64,000 bases of DNA from Bacteroides sp. (GTDB taxonomy: Bacteria; Bacteroidota; Bacteroidia; Bacteroidales; Bacteroidaceae): positions 1-64,000 of the forward strand of contig JAMPDJ010000004.1 in the NCBI GenBank assembly GCA_023665805.1. The letters run 5' to 3'. The notes under the pieces are model-generated. The model did not search any database, was not told where the DNA came from, and saw only the letters and a list, made by a program, of their open reading frames with translations. This document shows positions 47,448-57,398 of this stretch, piece by piece (the first letter of the stretch is position 1; every line of letters begins with the position of its first letter). The position numbers were made by a program, and so were the translations under genes.

Positions 47448-50400
47448 ATGAAAAAACTTTTACTTTCATTGACTATGCTGCTGACAGGCATCATGGCATG
47501 GGCGGCTCCCATCACTGAATTGAGTGATGCCGTTGTCGGAAAGGTATTCACCATCAGGTCCAAGGACAGGGGAGCATTTGTGTACAATTCGGCTGCCACT
47601 ACAGAATACTTATCCGGTTCCAAAAAATCTGATCAGGTTTATGGGAATAATGGAAATTTAGATAATCATGACAAGAACTTTCTCTTTGCTTTCGTCAAAG
47701 ACGGGGACAAGTATTTCCTCTACAGTATTGGTGCCGAAAAATATGCTGTGTATCATACTGACAATTCGGTTGCTTTGCGCACCGAAGCCCCTGCTGCCGG
47801 TGTTACATTGCTATCCTCGACAGGCGACACAAAAGCCAATTTCCCTACTGTCATTGCCATTGATGGTACTAATCATCTAAACATGACGACAAACCAGAAT
47901 CATGGTATTGTATATTATAATGGTTATTTTGCCGACCCAGGCAACATGCTTGCCATCGAGGCAGTAGACGATTGTGTGTTTAACAATGAGACAAAGGCGT
48001 TTACTGACAACCGCATTTCATTCACATACAAATACACCTACGACAACAATGGAACCAAGAAAGAAATAGGCACACAAACAATCAACGGAATTGTAGGTAA
48101 TGCCTATCCAACGCCATCTCTGGTTTTGCCGATAATTTACGCAACACCTTCTGCTCCAGAAGGTAATATCAGCGCAGACAAGGCTAATTCTGTAATCGAG
48201 ATAGCATGTGACAAAAACAAAGACGTAGAAAAGAACTTTCCCTTTAAATACTTCTCTTCTTTTGATGATATTACTACATGGTATGCCGCAAAACTTCACA
48301 GCAACCAGAACCACTATCTGTACTGGAATGAAAGCGCGATAGCATTTACCTCTAATTATGAATCTGACAACGATGCCTACAAATGGGCATTTGTAGGAGA
48401 TCCCATCAATGGTTTCAAGGTTTACAATAAACTTGCTGGTAAAGACGTGATGCTGGACAACTCCAATCCCTGTTCTTTATCTTCCACTGAAAACACCGTA
48501 ATCGTATATCCCTCAAAAGAAACAGCCGCAGGTGGTTTTGCTCTTAAGTTTGACGGCCAGACGTATCTAAACTATCAAAGTGAAGCTATCAAGCGCTGGG
48601 GAGACAATGACGCAGGTTCTACATGGTTGCTAACAGACCTTTCTGCAAATGTTCTTGCAGAAGCTGCCAAAGCCGAGGCACTTGTCACAATCAATGCATC
48701 CTCTATCCTGTTTGGCGACCCAAATACCGAAGGTACTCTCGCCCACATCGCCAAGACCGCAATTGAGGAATATACATACGACACTACTTCAGAGACTGCA
48801 AGCGAAGAGGCCGTTGCTTTCTACAACACAACTCTAAACAACATGTGTGCGGCAGTAGACAAGGATATCGTATTCTACAACACAAATCGTAACAACAAGT
48901 ACATGGTTGTTACGGATGCCATCCTGCTGAGTGGCGACAATGCCGCAAACGGAACATCCATCTTCAACGTAAAGGGCATCCAGGGAACCAACCACTTCAC
49001 CATCCAGAACAAGGCCAACAAACGATACATAGCAAATACTCCTGCAACATCAAGCCGTATTCAGCTTTCACTGACAGCAGGAGAGTTCACCATCAAGAGT
49101 TTTGACACCGACGACGACAACAAGTTTGCGTTCATATGCACTCAGCCGAACAATGACAGACACAACTCCCTGCATTTGGATGGATCTCATAGAGTGGTTG
49201 CATGGGAGGCCGACAACGAGAACAATGCCTCTGTATGGGTAATAGAGGAACCGGAGAGCACTCTAAGCGTAGAAGAAGGTGAAATTATTGTCAAGACTCA
49301 GGCATTGACCCCTGCACTCGACTTGAAGAACAGTTTAGGCGAAAACAATGCGGAGTTTGGCAATGGACTGGGCCAGTACGATGACGCGAATGCAGTTTCC
49401 GCTTTCAACAATGCCATGAGTGCCATTCCCAATGCAATTGACGGATATACATTCGAAGACCTGCTTCCCCTTAAGGACAACCTTCAGGCCACGTGCAATA
49501 ACCTACAGATTGTCCAGCCTAATTTGAAGGCATTTGTGATTAGCGGCAAACAGACTGGCAGGTACATCTCTACAAGTGGCATTGCAACAGAAGGCGACAA
49601 CGCAAATCGTATAAAGATGGTCACAGATCGGGAGAATGCCGACATATTCCTGTTGACAGACAACAATGAGATGGTAAGTTACACTGCCGGCCTTGGCATT
49701 ACTCGTTCAGAACAGATTGCTCCAGCCGGTACTGCCATCAACACGATGACCTTTACCAAGGGACTCCATACAGGTTACTATACAATCGCGACCGATTATA
49801 CTGGTAATCCTTATATGTATGACAACCAAACCAAAGATGTGCTTTGCAGCTACACAGGAAAGGTAAACAATACCGACTGGACTCTGACAGAGGTTGAGTC
49901 CTTGCCCATAAAGATGAACGCCGTAGGCGGTGCATACTATGCCACATTCAACGCACCTGTACGTGTCGTCATCCCCGCAGGCCTGAAGGCTTACAGTGCA
50001 TCCGAGGAGGGTGATGTCCTTAACCTGACCAAGGTCGTAGAAGACGGCGTGCTTGAGGCCAACACTCCCGTTATACTGTACAGCCTGTCAGATGTTGCTT
50101 CTCTCTCAATCAGTGCAGAGAATGGCACTGCAGCCACATCCAATGCATTGAGCGGAACAAACCAGAAGACAACCGTAACATCCGGAGAGAACTATGTCAT
50201 GGGCCAGAACGACGGCAAGGTCGGCTTCTACAAATATACCGGAACCACAATGCCAGCCTTCAAGGCATATCTACCTTCTACATCCGAAGTTCGTGCCTTC
50301 ACTTTCAGCTTTGACGACATAGAGACATCCATCAGTGCCATTGAGAGCGAAAACAGCAATGCCGTGATTTACGACCTCGCCGGACGCCGTGTGCAGAAAG

Positions 50401-50450
50401 CCGACAGGGGATTGTACATCGTTAATGGCAAGAAAGTAATGTATAACTAA
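47448..50450 (+). CDS. Large exported surface protein, function unknown
   Basis: A 1000-residue protein with a signal peptide (about 1-20, A-W-A-A). The body has recurring beta-rich segments around Y-F-L-Y-S-I-G-A-E-K-Y, H-Y-L-Y-W-N-E, K-Y-M-V-V-T-D and R-Y-I-A-N-T that resemble ricin-type beta-trefoil or similar carbohydrate-binding repeats. I see no catalytic domain. The C terminus ends in Y-D-L-A-G-R-R-V-Q-K, then G-L-Y-I-V-N-G-K-K-V, typical of Bacteroidales type IX secretion sorting domains. Composition is more AT-rich than the neighbouring core genes. PorT just upstream is consistent with export by this system. A small peptide gene follows 40 bases later. Confidence 0.75.
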   Translation: MKKLLLSLTMLLTGIMAWAAPITELSDAVVGKVFTIRSKDRGAFVYNSAATTEYLSGSKKSDQVYGNNGNLDNHDKNFLFAFVKDGDKYFLYSIGAEKYAVYHTDNSVALRTEAPAAGVTLLSSTGDTKANFPTVIAIDGTNHLNMTTNQNHGIVYYNGYFADPGNMLAIEAVDDCVFNNETKAFTDNRISFTYKYTYDNNGTKKEIGTQTINGIVGNAYPTPSLVLPIIYATPSAPEGNISADKANSVIEIACDKNKDVEKNFPFKYFSSFDDITTWYAAKLHSNQNHYLYWNESAIAFTSNYESDNDAYKWAFVGDPINGFKVYNKLAGKDVMLDNSNPCSLSSTENTVIVYPSKETAAGGFALKFDGQTYLNYQSEAIKRWGDNDAGSTWLLTDLSANVLAEAAKAEALVTINASSILFGDPNTEGTLAHIAKTAIEEYTYDTTSETASEEAVAFYNTTLNNMCAAVDKDIVFYNTNRNNKYMVVTDAILLSGDNAANGTSIFNVKGIQGTNHFTIQNKANKRYIANTPATSSRIQLSLTAGEFTIKSFDTDDDNKFAFICTQPNNDRHNSLHLDGSHRVVAWEADNENNASVWVIEEPESTLSVEEGEIIVKTQALTPALDLKNSLGENNAEFGNGLGQYDDANAVSAFNNAMSAIPNAIDGYTFEDLLPLKDNLQATCNNLQIVQPNLKAFVISGKQTGRYISTSGIATEGDNANRIKMVTDRENADIFLLTDNNEMVSYTAGLGITRSEQIAPAGTAINTMTFTKGLHTGYYTIATDYTGNPYMYDNQTKDVLCSYTGKVNNTDWTLTEVESLPIKMNAVGGAYYATFNAPVRVVIPAGLKAYSASEEGDVLNLTKVVEDGVLEANTPVILYSLSDVASLSISAENGTAATSNALSGTNQKTTVTSGENYVMGQNDGKVGFYKYTGTTMPAFKAYLPSTSEVRAFTFSFDDIETSISAIESENSNAVIYDLAGRRVQKADRGLYIVNGKKVMYN

Positions 50451-50490
50451 ATCATCACGTAAGTCTAATAATTTGAAATATAATAAAGCT

Positions 50491-50679
50491 ATGAACAAGA
50501 AGAAATATATTTGCCCCACCTTACAGGTCATCAAACTGGATATTACAACGCCTCTGTTAGCCGGCAGTAAACCTGATGAACTAAGCAATCTGGATAAGAA
50601 CGGCAATGATGAAGTCTCTAATGAAAATGGAGTCTTTTCACGTAACAACAACACCAACCTGTGGGACCAGCTTTGGTAA
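50491..50679 (+). CDS. Small peptide of unknown function downstream of the surface protein
   Basis: A 62-residue peptide beginning M-N-K-K-K-Y-I-C-P, with L-L-A-G-S near residue 23-27 and an Asn-rich tail ending N-L-W-D-Q-L-W. There is no hydrophobic signal. The shape K-K-Y-x-x-P, L-L-A-G-S and a Trp-Asp C terminus recalls many tiny Bacteroidetes proteins that I have no function for. It lies in the same direction as the large protein and before a terminator, so the two probably share an mRNA. Start 50473 is possible. Confidence 0.65.
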   Translation: MNKKKYICPTLQVIKLDITTPLLAGSKPDELSNLDKNGNDEVSNENGVFSRNNNTNLWDQLW

Positions 50680-50727
50680 TACACGCAAAGGAACAAGACA
50701 ACAGAATGTCTTGAAATAACAATCTAC

Positions 50728-50781
50728 GCATCGCCGTACCTCCTGCACACTGGTGCAAGTAGTGTACGGCGATGCCTTTTT
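50728..50781 (+). terminator. Intrinsic terminator after the small peptide gene
   Basis: GCATCGCCGTAC (50728-50739) pairs exactly with 50764-50775, followed by CTTTTT. Ends the surface-protein transcript. Confidence 0.85.
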
Positions 50782-50950
50782 GATTGCTCATTCCCATTTC
50801 CACGACAAGGCTTACGCATGACAGGACAATGAACTGTTTGCCGCACTGCAATGGAGGGATATAAACGGCATCATTGCCCACAAACAGGAAAACATAAGCA
50901 GAAACAGGTCTTTTTTATCCTTGGAATGAGGCAGTTTGGATATTTTTTCA

Positions 50951-50958
50951 TACCTTTG
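50951..50958 (+). promoter_or_regulatory. -7 box for rplS
   Basis: TACCTTTG; the start codon is at 51051, giving a leader of about 90 bases. Confidence 0.6.
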
Positions 50959-51017
50959 CACTCGCTTTACCGTAGGTCGCTGGCGGGGAGAAGTGTGACC
51001 CGTTATGCCTGCGAGTG
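50959..51017 (+). promoter_or_regulatory. Structured leader of rplS
   Basis: CACTCGC at 50959-50965 pairs with GCGAGTG at 51011-51017, closing a GC-rich domain of about 45 bases. This may be a ribosomal-protein-binding autoregulatory leader for L19. Confidence 0.45.
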
Positions 51018-51050
51018 ATGACAAACAACCTAATTCAATAAAGTCATAAA

Positions 51051-51416
51051 ATGGCAGATTTAATTAAGATTGCAGAAGAAGCATTTGCTACCGGCAAGCA
51101 GCACCCCGCATTCAAGGCTGGCGACACAGTGACCGTAGCTTACAAGATTGTCGAGGGTAACAAGGAGCGTATCCAGTTGTACCGTGGCGTGGTCATCAAG
51201 ATCAACGGTCATGGCATCAAGAAGCGCTTTACCGTGCGCAAGATGTCTGGCACAGTGGGTGTTGAGCGTATCTTCCCCATCGAGTCTCCCAGCATCGACA
51301 ACATTACCGTAAACAAGATAGGCAAGGTTCGTCGCGCCAAGCTGTACTACCTGCGCAAGCTCACCGGTAAGAAAGCTCGTATCGCTGAGAAGCGTGTTGC
51401 AACCAAGGAGGCATAA
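51051..51416 (+). CDS. rplS: 50S ribosomal protein L19
   Basis: A 121-residue protein with [42 protein letters not shown] and R-R-A-K-L-Y-Y-L-R. It sits at the subunit interface. Monocistronic, with its own leader and terminator; the usual rpsP-rimM-trmD neighbours are absent. Confidence 0.98.
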   Translation: MADLIKIAEEAFATGKQHPAFKAGDTVTVAYKIVEGNKERIQLYRGVVIKINGHGIKKRFTVRKMSGTVGVERIFPIESPSIDNITVNKIGKVRRAKLYYLRKLTGKKARIAEKRVATKEA

Positions 51417-51440
51417 TCACAGACTCCGACACAGCAAACA

Positions 51441-51480
51441 AAACAAAGGCGTATGGCAGTTTTGCCATACGCCTTTGTTT
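51441..51480. terminator. Bidirectional terminator after rplS
   Basis: An 18-bp perfect stem (51441-51458 with 51463-51480) around GTTT. Both strands end with TTTGTTT, so it can stop rplS and the converging queF transcript. Confidence 0.85.
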
Positions 51481-51539
51481 CATAAAGCGGCATCGCCCCA
51501 CTGCCTCATCCAAACCGACACGAGAGGCAGGAAACACAT

Positions 51540-51615
51540 TCGAGAATATACAGGCACGAATCCACGAATTCTCAAGCGAAAATCCACGAATACGAAAGAG
51601 AACTTTCACGAACAC
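51540..51615. repeat. Cluster of CACGAAT repeats
   Basis: Five copies of (T)CCACGAAT(T/A) or close variants in the gap between rplS and queF. Related to 17484-17572 and 60700-60761 but more degenerate. Confidence 0.6.
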
Positions 51616-51642
51616 GCAGCACCCCTCGTCCACAGGACATGC

Positions 51643-52113
51643 TCACAACCCCATGTCGTGATTCCTCATGCGATAGTCGGCCATTTCCTCGTACTTGGTG
51701 CCAGGACGGCCATAGTTGCAATAAGGGTAAATGGATATTCCGCCCCTCGGAGTGAAAATGCCTGTCACTTCTATGTACTTGGGATCCATCAACCGGACAA
51801 GGTCCTTCATGATGATATTAACGCAATCCTCATGAAAGTCTCCATGATTCCGGAAGCTGAACAGGTACAGTTTCAGACTTTTGCTCTCGACCATCCTCAT
51901 GTCCGGAAGATAGCTTATCCTTATCTCGGCAAAGTCCGGCTGCCCTGTTATGGGACACAGGCTTGTGAACTCGGGACAATTGAACCTCACCCAGTAGTCA
52001 TTTTCCGGGTGTTTGTTCTCAAACGCCTCCAATACCTCAGGCGCATAATCCTGGCGGTAAACGGTATTACTCCCCAAAAGGGTCAATTCATCTTTTCTGC
52101 TCATAACAATCAT
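51643..52113 (-). CDS. queF: NADPH-dependent 7-cyano-7-deazaguanine reductase
   Basis: A 156-residue unimodular QueF that reduces preQ0 to preQ1. The nucleophile is Cys53 in [13 protein letters not shown], with Asp60; the NADPH motif E-S-K-S-L-K-L-Y-L and the Glu/His in H-G-D-F-H-E-D are present. Its ATG overlaps the queC stop (ATGA). Third gene of the queuosine-precursor operon. Confidence 0.95.
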   Translation of the reverse strand: MIVMSRKDELTLLGSNTVYRQDYAPEVLEAFENKHPENDYWVRFNCPEFTSLCPITGQPDFAEIRISYLPDMRMVESKSLKLYLFSFRNHGDFHEDCVNIIMKDLVRLMDPKYIEVTGIFTPRGGISIYPYCNYGRPGTKYEEMADYRMRNHDMGL

Positions 52114-52787
52114 CTTTTCTTCGAGGCCAAGTACTTCTCCAATCCCTCACGCCTCAACTTGCATGCCGGACAATGTCCGCAGCCGTCACCCTTCACACCA
52201 TTGTAACAGGTCAGCGTTTCCTTCCTCACCAGGCCCAGCACACCGAGTTCATCTGCCAAGGCCCATGTCTCGGCCTTGTCTATCCACATCAATGGAGTAT
52301 GAATGACGAACTGCGTGTCCATGGCAAGATTGAGGGTCACGCCAAGCGACTTGACAAAAGAGTCACGACAATCCGGATAACCGCTGAAGTCGGTCTGTGA
52401 CACGCCGGTGACAATATGATTGATGCCGTGTTCGCGGGCATACACCGCCGCTATGCTAAGGAAGAAAAGGTTCCTCCCAGGCACGAACGTGTTTGGGTAT
52501 CCGTCCACTGGCTTTTCCTCGTCCATGTCCATGGAAGCATCCGTGAGAGAGTTCCTGCCCAGACTTCCTATGAAGGAGACATCCATCACATCGAAATGCA
52601 CTCCTGCCCTCCCGGCTATGCCGCGGGCTATTTCCACCTCTCCCGCATGCTTCTGGCCATAGACGAAACTCAAGGCATGTACCTCTGAAAAACGCTTCTT
52701 GGCCCAAAACAGGCAGGTAGTGGAGTCCTGCCCTCCGCTGAATACCACGAGAGCGGCATCGCGGTTCATCTTCACATCACAGTTCAT
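52110..52787 (-). CDS. queC: 7-cyano-7-deazaguanine synthase
   Basis: A 225-residue PP-loop ATPase making preQ0 from CDG. The P-loop is [19 protein letters not shown] and [12 protein letters not shown] are family motifs; C-G-H-C-P-A-C-K at the C terminus binds zinc. It overlaps the transporter gene by 11 bases. Confidence 0.96.
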   Translation of the reverse strand: MNCDVKMNRDAALVVFSGGQDSTTCLFWAKKRFSEVHALSFVYGQKHAGEVEIARGIAGRAGVHFDVMDVSFIGSLGRNSLTDASMDMDEEKPVDGYPNTFVPGRNLFFLSIAAVYAREHGINHIVTGVSQTDFSGYPDCRDSFVKSLGVTLNLAMDTQFVIHTPLMWIDKAETWALADELGVLGLVRKETLTCYNGVKGDGCGHCPACKLRREGLEKYLASKKR

Positions 52788-53463
52788 TTATCCTTAGTAC
52801 GTTATAAGAAATATCCTTGTCATATACATCCGAACCGTCCACACGCTTGATGTATCCCACCACCCTTATCGTCACCGGCAGGATGATTATTTCGTACACG
52901 GTCTTCAATATGACCTGCACAACCATCATTTTCAAGAGTTCGCCCACCGGCATCATCCCGCCGAAGGCCAAAGGAAAGAAGATGACGGAATCGGCTCCCT
53001 CGCCGGCTATGGTCGATATCACCGCACGCAAGGAGAAATTTTTTCCCTTGGAAGCCAGTTTCATCCTGCTCATCACATAGGCATTGATGAAAGACCCGAC
53101 CAAGAATGCCGCAAGGCTGGACGCCGCTACGCGCGGGGCAAAGCCGAAGACAAAATCAAAGGCTTCTTCTCCCTCCCAGAATGGAGCAGCCGGGATTGCC
53201 ACCGCCAACTTGCCCAAGGCCACCACCATGAAGTTCATGAGAAATCCCATCCAGATGATAAGGCGTGCCTTGCGGAAGCCCCACACCTCGGCTATGCAGT
53301 CGTTGATGATGTAAGAGACTGGAAAAACTATCAGACCGGCCGTCACGGCAACGGGGCCGAGCCGCACTACTTTGGTCTCCAAAAGATTTGCCGCCACGAG
53401 GCAGACACAAAACACAATACCCAAGACCATGTAGGGTACTGACACAAGATTGTCTTTCTTCAT
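52777..53463 (-). CDS. Queuosine precursor transporter, YhhQ family
   Basis: A 228-residue protein with about six membrane helices and the family stretch [15 protein letters not shown], then F-R-K-A-R-L and [11 protein letters not shown]. These proteins import preQ0/preQ1 or queuine. First gene of the operon with queC and queF, so the cell can both make and salvage precursor. Confidence 0.9.
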   Translation of the reverse strand: MKKDNLVSVPYMVLGIVFCVCLVAANLLETKVVRLGPVAVTAGLIVFPVSYIINDCIAEVWGFRKARLIIWMGFLMNFMVVALGKLAVAIPAAPFWEGEEAFDFVFGFAPRVAASSLAAFLVGSFINAYVMSRMKLASKGKNFSLRAVISTIAGEGADSVIFFPLAFGGMMPVGELLKMMVVQVILKTVYEIIILPVTIRVVGYIKRVDGSDVYDKDISYNVLRINEL

Positions 53464-53550
53464 TGTTCCTGTTTTTTACGTGGTGCTCTAGAATACACGG
53501 CCGCCCGGTTAGCGGCATCCAATGCCAATAATATCTCCTATTGGACGAAA
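53464..53550 (-). promoter_or_regulatory. Structured leader of the queuosine operon
   Basis: About 88 bases from the predicted transcript start to the ATG at 53463. On the minus strand it contains hairpins GGCAT/ATGCC and GCCGC/GCGGC, then CGTG/CACG followed by an A-rich tail (TAAAAAACAGG). The last element is faintly like a preQ1-I riboswitch but does not match its consensus well enough to name it. Confidence 0.35.
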
Positions 53551-53557
53551 TCGGAGG

Positions 53558-53588
53558 CAAAAGTAATAAATAATCGTGAAAGATGCAA
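53558..53588 (-). promoter_or_regulatory. Promoter of the queuosine operon
   Basis: On the minus strand TTG (53586-53588), a 20-base spacer and TACTTTTG (53558-53565). Confidence 0.65.
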
Positions 53589-53754
53589 GAAATGCCATGG
53601 CTATAAATGCCATACATGGCAAAAGACACTTCACCAATACACGGAACGGAGCCATGGCACGAATACATTTCGGACGCTGCTTCCCGGAATATGCCGGCTA
53701 TCATGCACACTCCGGGAAGAAAGCATCCGAACAAATCCGGCAACACAGCCGGCA

Positions 53755-55326
53755 TCAGACTTCATCCGGCCAAGGGCAAGGCTGGTTATTTGCCTTGAAG
53801 GCAGGACGCTGGGCGTCCACACTGCGCAGATATTCACCGAGAGCCTTGCTCAGACGTTCGACAATGGCAGGATTCTCCGCTGCCACATTGCGGTCCTCGC
53901 GTATGTCATCCTTCAAATTGTAAAGCCCTTTCCAGCCTGTGTTGTAGAAATAAATCAACTTCCAATCGCCCTGACGTATGGCGCACGTCTGTCCATATCC
54001 CCTGCGGTCGGCATCTGGGGTGGCCGGCAGGTCCTGGTAACTGGTCGGAAGCCATGTGTGAGGAGTATTCCACACGAGGATGCGCTCGTTGTTACCTTCA
54101 TTACTGCCTTCCAGGAGAGGTATGAAACTGCGTCCGTCTATAGTCTGCGGCACTTGCGACTCGTAGTCCTTCACGCCGGCCATCTCCAAGATGCTGGGAT
54201 AGAAGTCCTCGATAATGAGGTAGTCGTCTACAGTGGAACCCGGCTTTACCTTATCCTTCCAATACACTATCATCGGTTCGCGCACACCTCCTTCGAAAGC
54301 AGAGCCCTTACCGGAACGCAAGGGCCAATTGTGCCGGCCTTCGGGTGCGGAACCTCGCCAACCGTAGTCCAGGCCGCCATTGTCGGACATAAAGATGATG
54401 ATGGTATTGTCCATCTGCCCCGTCTCCTCAAGATAGTCCATCAAATCTCCCAGGCTCTTGTCCATACCCTCTATGAGCGCGGCATAACGCGCTTCCTTGT
54501 CATCAAGGCCCTCAGCACGGTATCTGTCATAGAATCTTGTATCCTTGTCCAAAGGAACATGCACGGCATAATGAGCCATGTACAAGTAGAAGGGTCGATT
54601 CAGCGAACGACTTTGCTCCAATGCTTTCAGAGCCTCCAACGTAAGAGCTTCCGTGGCAAAGACATCCTTGTCCCAATATGCCTCCAGGTCGGGAATGCCG
54701 AAGTCCGCGTTCTTGCCATTATAGCCGTTGACACCATAATGATCCTCGCCGAGATAAGATGCCGGACCACCGGCTGCATGGCCTGCGATGTTGACATCAA
54801 AGCCGAATACCAGAGGATTCGCGGCAGGAGTCTGCTGTGCTCCGAAGTGGGCCTTGCCCACATGTATGGTGTGGTAACCGTTCTGACGCAGCAACTGCAC
54901 GAAGGATGTTCCCACAGCAGTGTTGCGCACACCCTCCACAGGCTGTATGCCATTGTAGTTCCAGTCAGGCATGGACACTTCGGAATTGGGTTCATCGGTC
55001 ATCTGGTCAAGACGCAGTGTCCAATTGGTGACACGATGGCGAGCCTGATTCATTCCCGTCATCAATGAACAGCGCGACGGCGACGAAATGGAGTTGGCAT
55101 AGGCCTGGGTGAATTTCGCGCCCATGGATGCCAAACGCACCATATTGGGGGTATGGAAGCGTCCGTTCAAGGGATTGTCATTGCCGTACAGGGGGAGCGA
55201 AGTGTCCTGCCATCCCATGTCATCGACCATGAATAGCACTATGTTGGGCTGATTCTGTGCTATAGCTCCAAGGGGGCATACTGCAAGTCCCGCGGCCATG
55301 CCAAGCCAAATCTTGTCGTGAGTCAT
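53755..55326 (-). CDS. S1 family sulfatase, serine type
   Basis: A 523-residue exported sulfatase with a signal peptide of about 23 residues. The maturation motif is S81-S-P-S-R-C-S-L-M-T-G, so the residue converted to formylglycine is serine and needs an anaerobic sulfatase-maturing enzyme, absent from the window. Metal ligands M-V-D-D-M-G and M-S-D-N-G-G-L are present. It probably desulfates host or algal glycans. The start at 55326 is preferred because the frame upstream passes through the thiL terminator. Not flanked by SusC/D genes. Confidence 0.9.
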   Translation of the reverse strand: MTHDKIWLGMAAGLAVCPLGAIAQNQPNIVLFMVDDMGWQDTSLPLYGNDNPLNGRFHTPNMVRLASMGAKFTQAYANSISSPSRCSLMTGMNQARHRVTNWTLRLDQMTDEPNSEVSMPDWNYNGIQPVEGVRNTAVGTSFVQLLRQNGYHTIHVGKAHFGAQQTPAANPLVFGFDVNIAGHAAGGPASYLGEDHYGVNGYNGKNADFGIPDLEAYWDKDVFATEALTLEALKALEQSRSLNRPFYLYMAHYAVHVPLDKDTRFYDRYRAEGLDDKEARYAALIEGMDKSLGDLMDYLEETGQMDNTIIIFMSDNGGLDYGWRGSAPEGRHNWPLRSGKGSAFEGGVREPMIVYWKDKVKPGSTVDDYLIIEDFYPSILEMAGVKDYESQVPQTIDGRSFIPLLEGSNEGNNERILVWNTPHTWLPTSYQDLPATPDADRRGYGQTCAIRQGDWKLIYFYNTGWKGLYNLKDDIREDRNVAAENPAIVERLSKALGEYLRSVDAQRPAFKANNQPCPWPDEV

Positions 55327-55363
55327 ATGCAAAATGTATTGATTTTTGTCAGCGTTCAAATAA

Positions 55364-55396
55364 ACCCATGAAAGTCTTCGCCTGACTTTCATGGGT
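55364..55396 (-). terminator. Terminator after thiL
   Basis: ACCCATGAAAGTC (55364-55376) pairs exactly with 55384-55396. On the minus strand the hairpin is followed by TTATTTG. It lies 36 bases past the thiL stop and just before the sulfatase start. Confidence 0.75.
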
Positions 55397-55431
55397 AGTT
55401 ATGATTATACAGGTAATATGCAAAACACAGG

Positions 55432-56511
55432 CTATCTCAACGGATTCCATCCTTGGGCTTTCAGTTCAAACTCATTGCCATCGCGGCTGATCAGGGCTTT
55501 GCCGAGACTTTCCCTGGTTATATATCCTATGACCTTGACATCCTCAATGGCGGATACCGCATCATTGGCAGCAAGCGGCACGGTAAACAGCAACTCGTAG
55601 TCCTCTCCGCCGTTGAGAGCGCAGGTGGACACGTTCATGTTGAACTCCTCGGCTGTCACGGCCGTCTGATAGTCCAACGGCAAACGTTCCTCATAAATCC
55701 GGCAACCGCAATGGCTCTGTTCGCAAATGTGCATCAATTCGCTGCTGAGTCCATCGGAGATGTCTATCATGGAGGTTACCTTTATGTTTGCCTTGCGCAG
55801 GCTCTCCACAATATCGCGACGGGCCTCGGGGTTCATCTGGCGTTCCAGAAGATATTCTCTGCCGGCAAAGTCCGGTTGAGGTATCTGCGCTATTGCCTCC
55901 CCGACATTGCCGCCATTCTTGCGCGCCTGTTCCCTGGCTTCCATCACCTGCTGGTCGTAAACCGCCTTTTCGCGTTCAAGCAACTGCAATCCCATGTATG
56001 CCGCACCAAGATTGCCGGACACGCAAATGAGATCCGTCTCCTTTGCCCCGCTACGATAGGCTATGTCTTCCTTACGGGCAATACCTATGGCCGTAATGCT
56101 TATGGCCAGTCCGGTAAGGCTGCTGGTTGTGTCGCCGCCGACTATGTCCACATGATGCTTACGGCATGCCAGTTGCATGCCACTGTAAAGCTCCTCCATG
56201 TCCTCCACGCTGAAACGCTTGCTCAAGGCCAGACTGACAGTAATCTGCCGCGGTGTGCCGTTCATGGCATAGATGTCGCTCAGATTCACCATCACCGCCT
56301 TATAGCCCAGATGCTTCAGAGGCATATAGGTAAGGTCAAAATGCACGCCCTCCATAAGCATGTCGGTAGTCACCAGCGTCTGCGTTCCTTCCTCATGCGC
56401 GATTACGGCACAATCATCCCCCACGCCTTTCCGAGTGGATGCATTGACAGCCTCATTTTCCTTGGTGAGGTGCCTGATAAGGCCGAACTCACCCAACTCT
56501 GCTATTTCCAC
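55432..56511 (-). CDS. thiL: Thiamine-monophosphate kinase
   Basis: A 359-residue AIR-synthase-fold kinase making thiamine diphosphate. Visible: G-D-D-C-A-V-I, T-T-D-M-L-M-E-G-V-H-F-D, V-G-G-D-T-T-S-S, and D-I-S-D-G-L-S-S-E. Third gene of lpxK-punA-thiL. Confidence 0.94.
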   Translation of the reverse strand: MEIAELGEFGLIRHLTKENEAVNASTRKGVGDDCAVIAHEEGTQTLVTTDMLMEGVHFDLTYMPLKHLGYKAVMVNLSDIYAMNGTPRQITVSLALSKRFSVEDMEELYSGMQLACRKHHVDIVGGDTTSSLTGLAISITAIGIARKEDIAYRSGAKETDLICVSGNLGAAYMGLQLLEREKAVYDQQVMEAREQARKNGGNVGEAIAQIPQPDFAGREYLLERQMNPEARRDIVESLRKANIKVTSMIDISDGLSSELMHICEQSHCGCRIYEERLPLDYQTAVTAEEFNMNVSTCALNGGEDYELLFTVPLAANDAVSAIEDVKVIGYITRESLGKALISRDGNEFELKAQGWNPLR

Positions 56512-56588
56512 TGTATTGTAATGCTCCTTCCCCTGTTATCTTTGTTGTCTAACCTTAAAAAACAAGGCTTCATGTCTCTTCCAGTAAA

Positions 56589-57398
56589 TCATGAACGTGC
56601 TATCATTTCGCGCATGATAGCCGCCATGCGAGGTTGCGCCTTGGCAGCAGCCTTCTGCACATCCTCGTGCGTGACCTTCATCACCTGGGCATGCCCTCCA
56701 AGGTCGGTTATGATACTTATGCCGAAGCAACGTATGCCACAATGGCGGGCCACTATCACCTCGGGGACGGTGCTCATGCCCACCGCATCGGCACCCCAGC
56801 GCGAGAACATGCGATATTCGGACGGAGTCTCATATGTTGGTCCCTGTGTGGCAAGGTAGACACCTTGGTGCACATTTATGTTCTTCTCGCGTGCTATATC
56901 GTTGGCCAGCAATATCAGATCCGGATCATAGGCATGCCCCATGTCCGGGAAACGCGGTCCCTGCGGGATGTTGGCACCACGCAAGGGATTCTCAGGCATG
57001 AAATTGATCTGGTCAGTGATTATCATCAGGTCGCCTATGCGGAAGTCCGGATTAGTGCCGCCGGCCGCGTTGCTGACAAAAAGGGTCTTGATTCCAAATT
57101 CACACATGACGCGTATGGGGAAAGTAACCTCCTTCATGTCGTATCCCTCGTAATAGTGAAAACGACCGTCCATGGCCAGAATGTCCTTGCCTCCGAGTTT
57201 GCCGAAAATCATGCAACCGGCATGCCCTTCCACAGTGCTGACCGGGAAGTTGGGTATTTCAGAATAAGGTATCTCCAACTCTTTCTCTATCTCTTGTGTC
57301 AGTTCGCCCAGACCGGAACCCAGGATGATGGCAGTCTCAGGCTTTGTCGACATCTTGGCTTTGAGCCACTCTGCCGTTTGTAAGATTCTTTTGTACAT
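56589..57398 (-). CDS. punA: Purine nucleoside phosphorylase
   Basis: A 269-residue trimeric-type PNP: I-I-L-G-S-G-L-G, F-P-V-S-T-V-E-G-H-A-G, R-F-H-Y-Y-E-G-Y, S-N-A-A-G-G-T-N and the C-terminal M-S-T-V-P-E. It phosphorolyses inosine and guanosine. Its first 62 bases overlap the end of lpxK, an unusually long overlap; the start M-Y-K-R-I-L fits the family length. Confidence 0.93.
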   Translation of the reverse strand: MYKRILQTAEWLKAKMSTKPETAIILGSGLGELTQEIEKELEIPYSEIPNFPVSTVEGHAGCMIFGKLGGKDILAMDGRFHYYEGYDMKEVTFPIRVMCEFGIKTLFVSNAAGGTNPDFRIGDLMIITDQINFMPENPLRGANIPQGPRFPDMGHAYDPDLILLANDIAREKNINVHQGVYLATQGPTYETPSEYRMFSRWGADAVGMSTVPEVIVARHCGIRCFGISIITDLGGHAQVMKVTHEDVQKAAAKAQPRMAAIMREMIARS

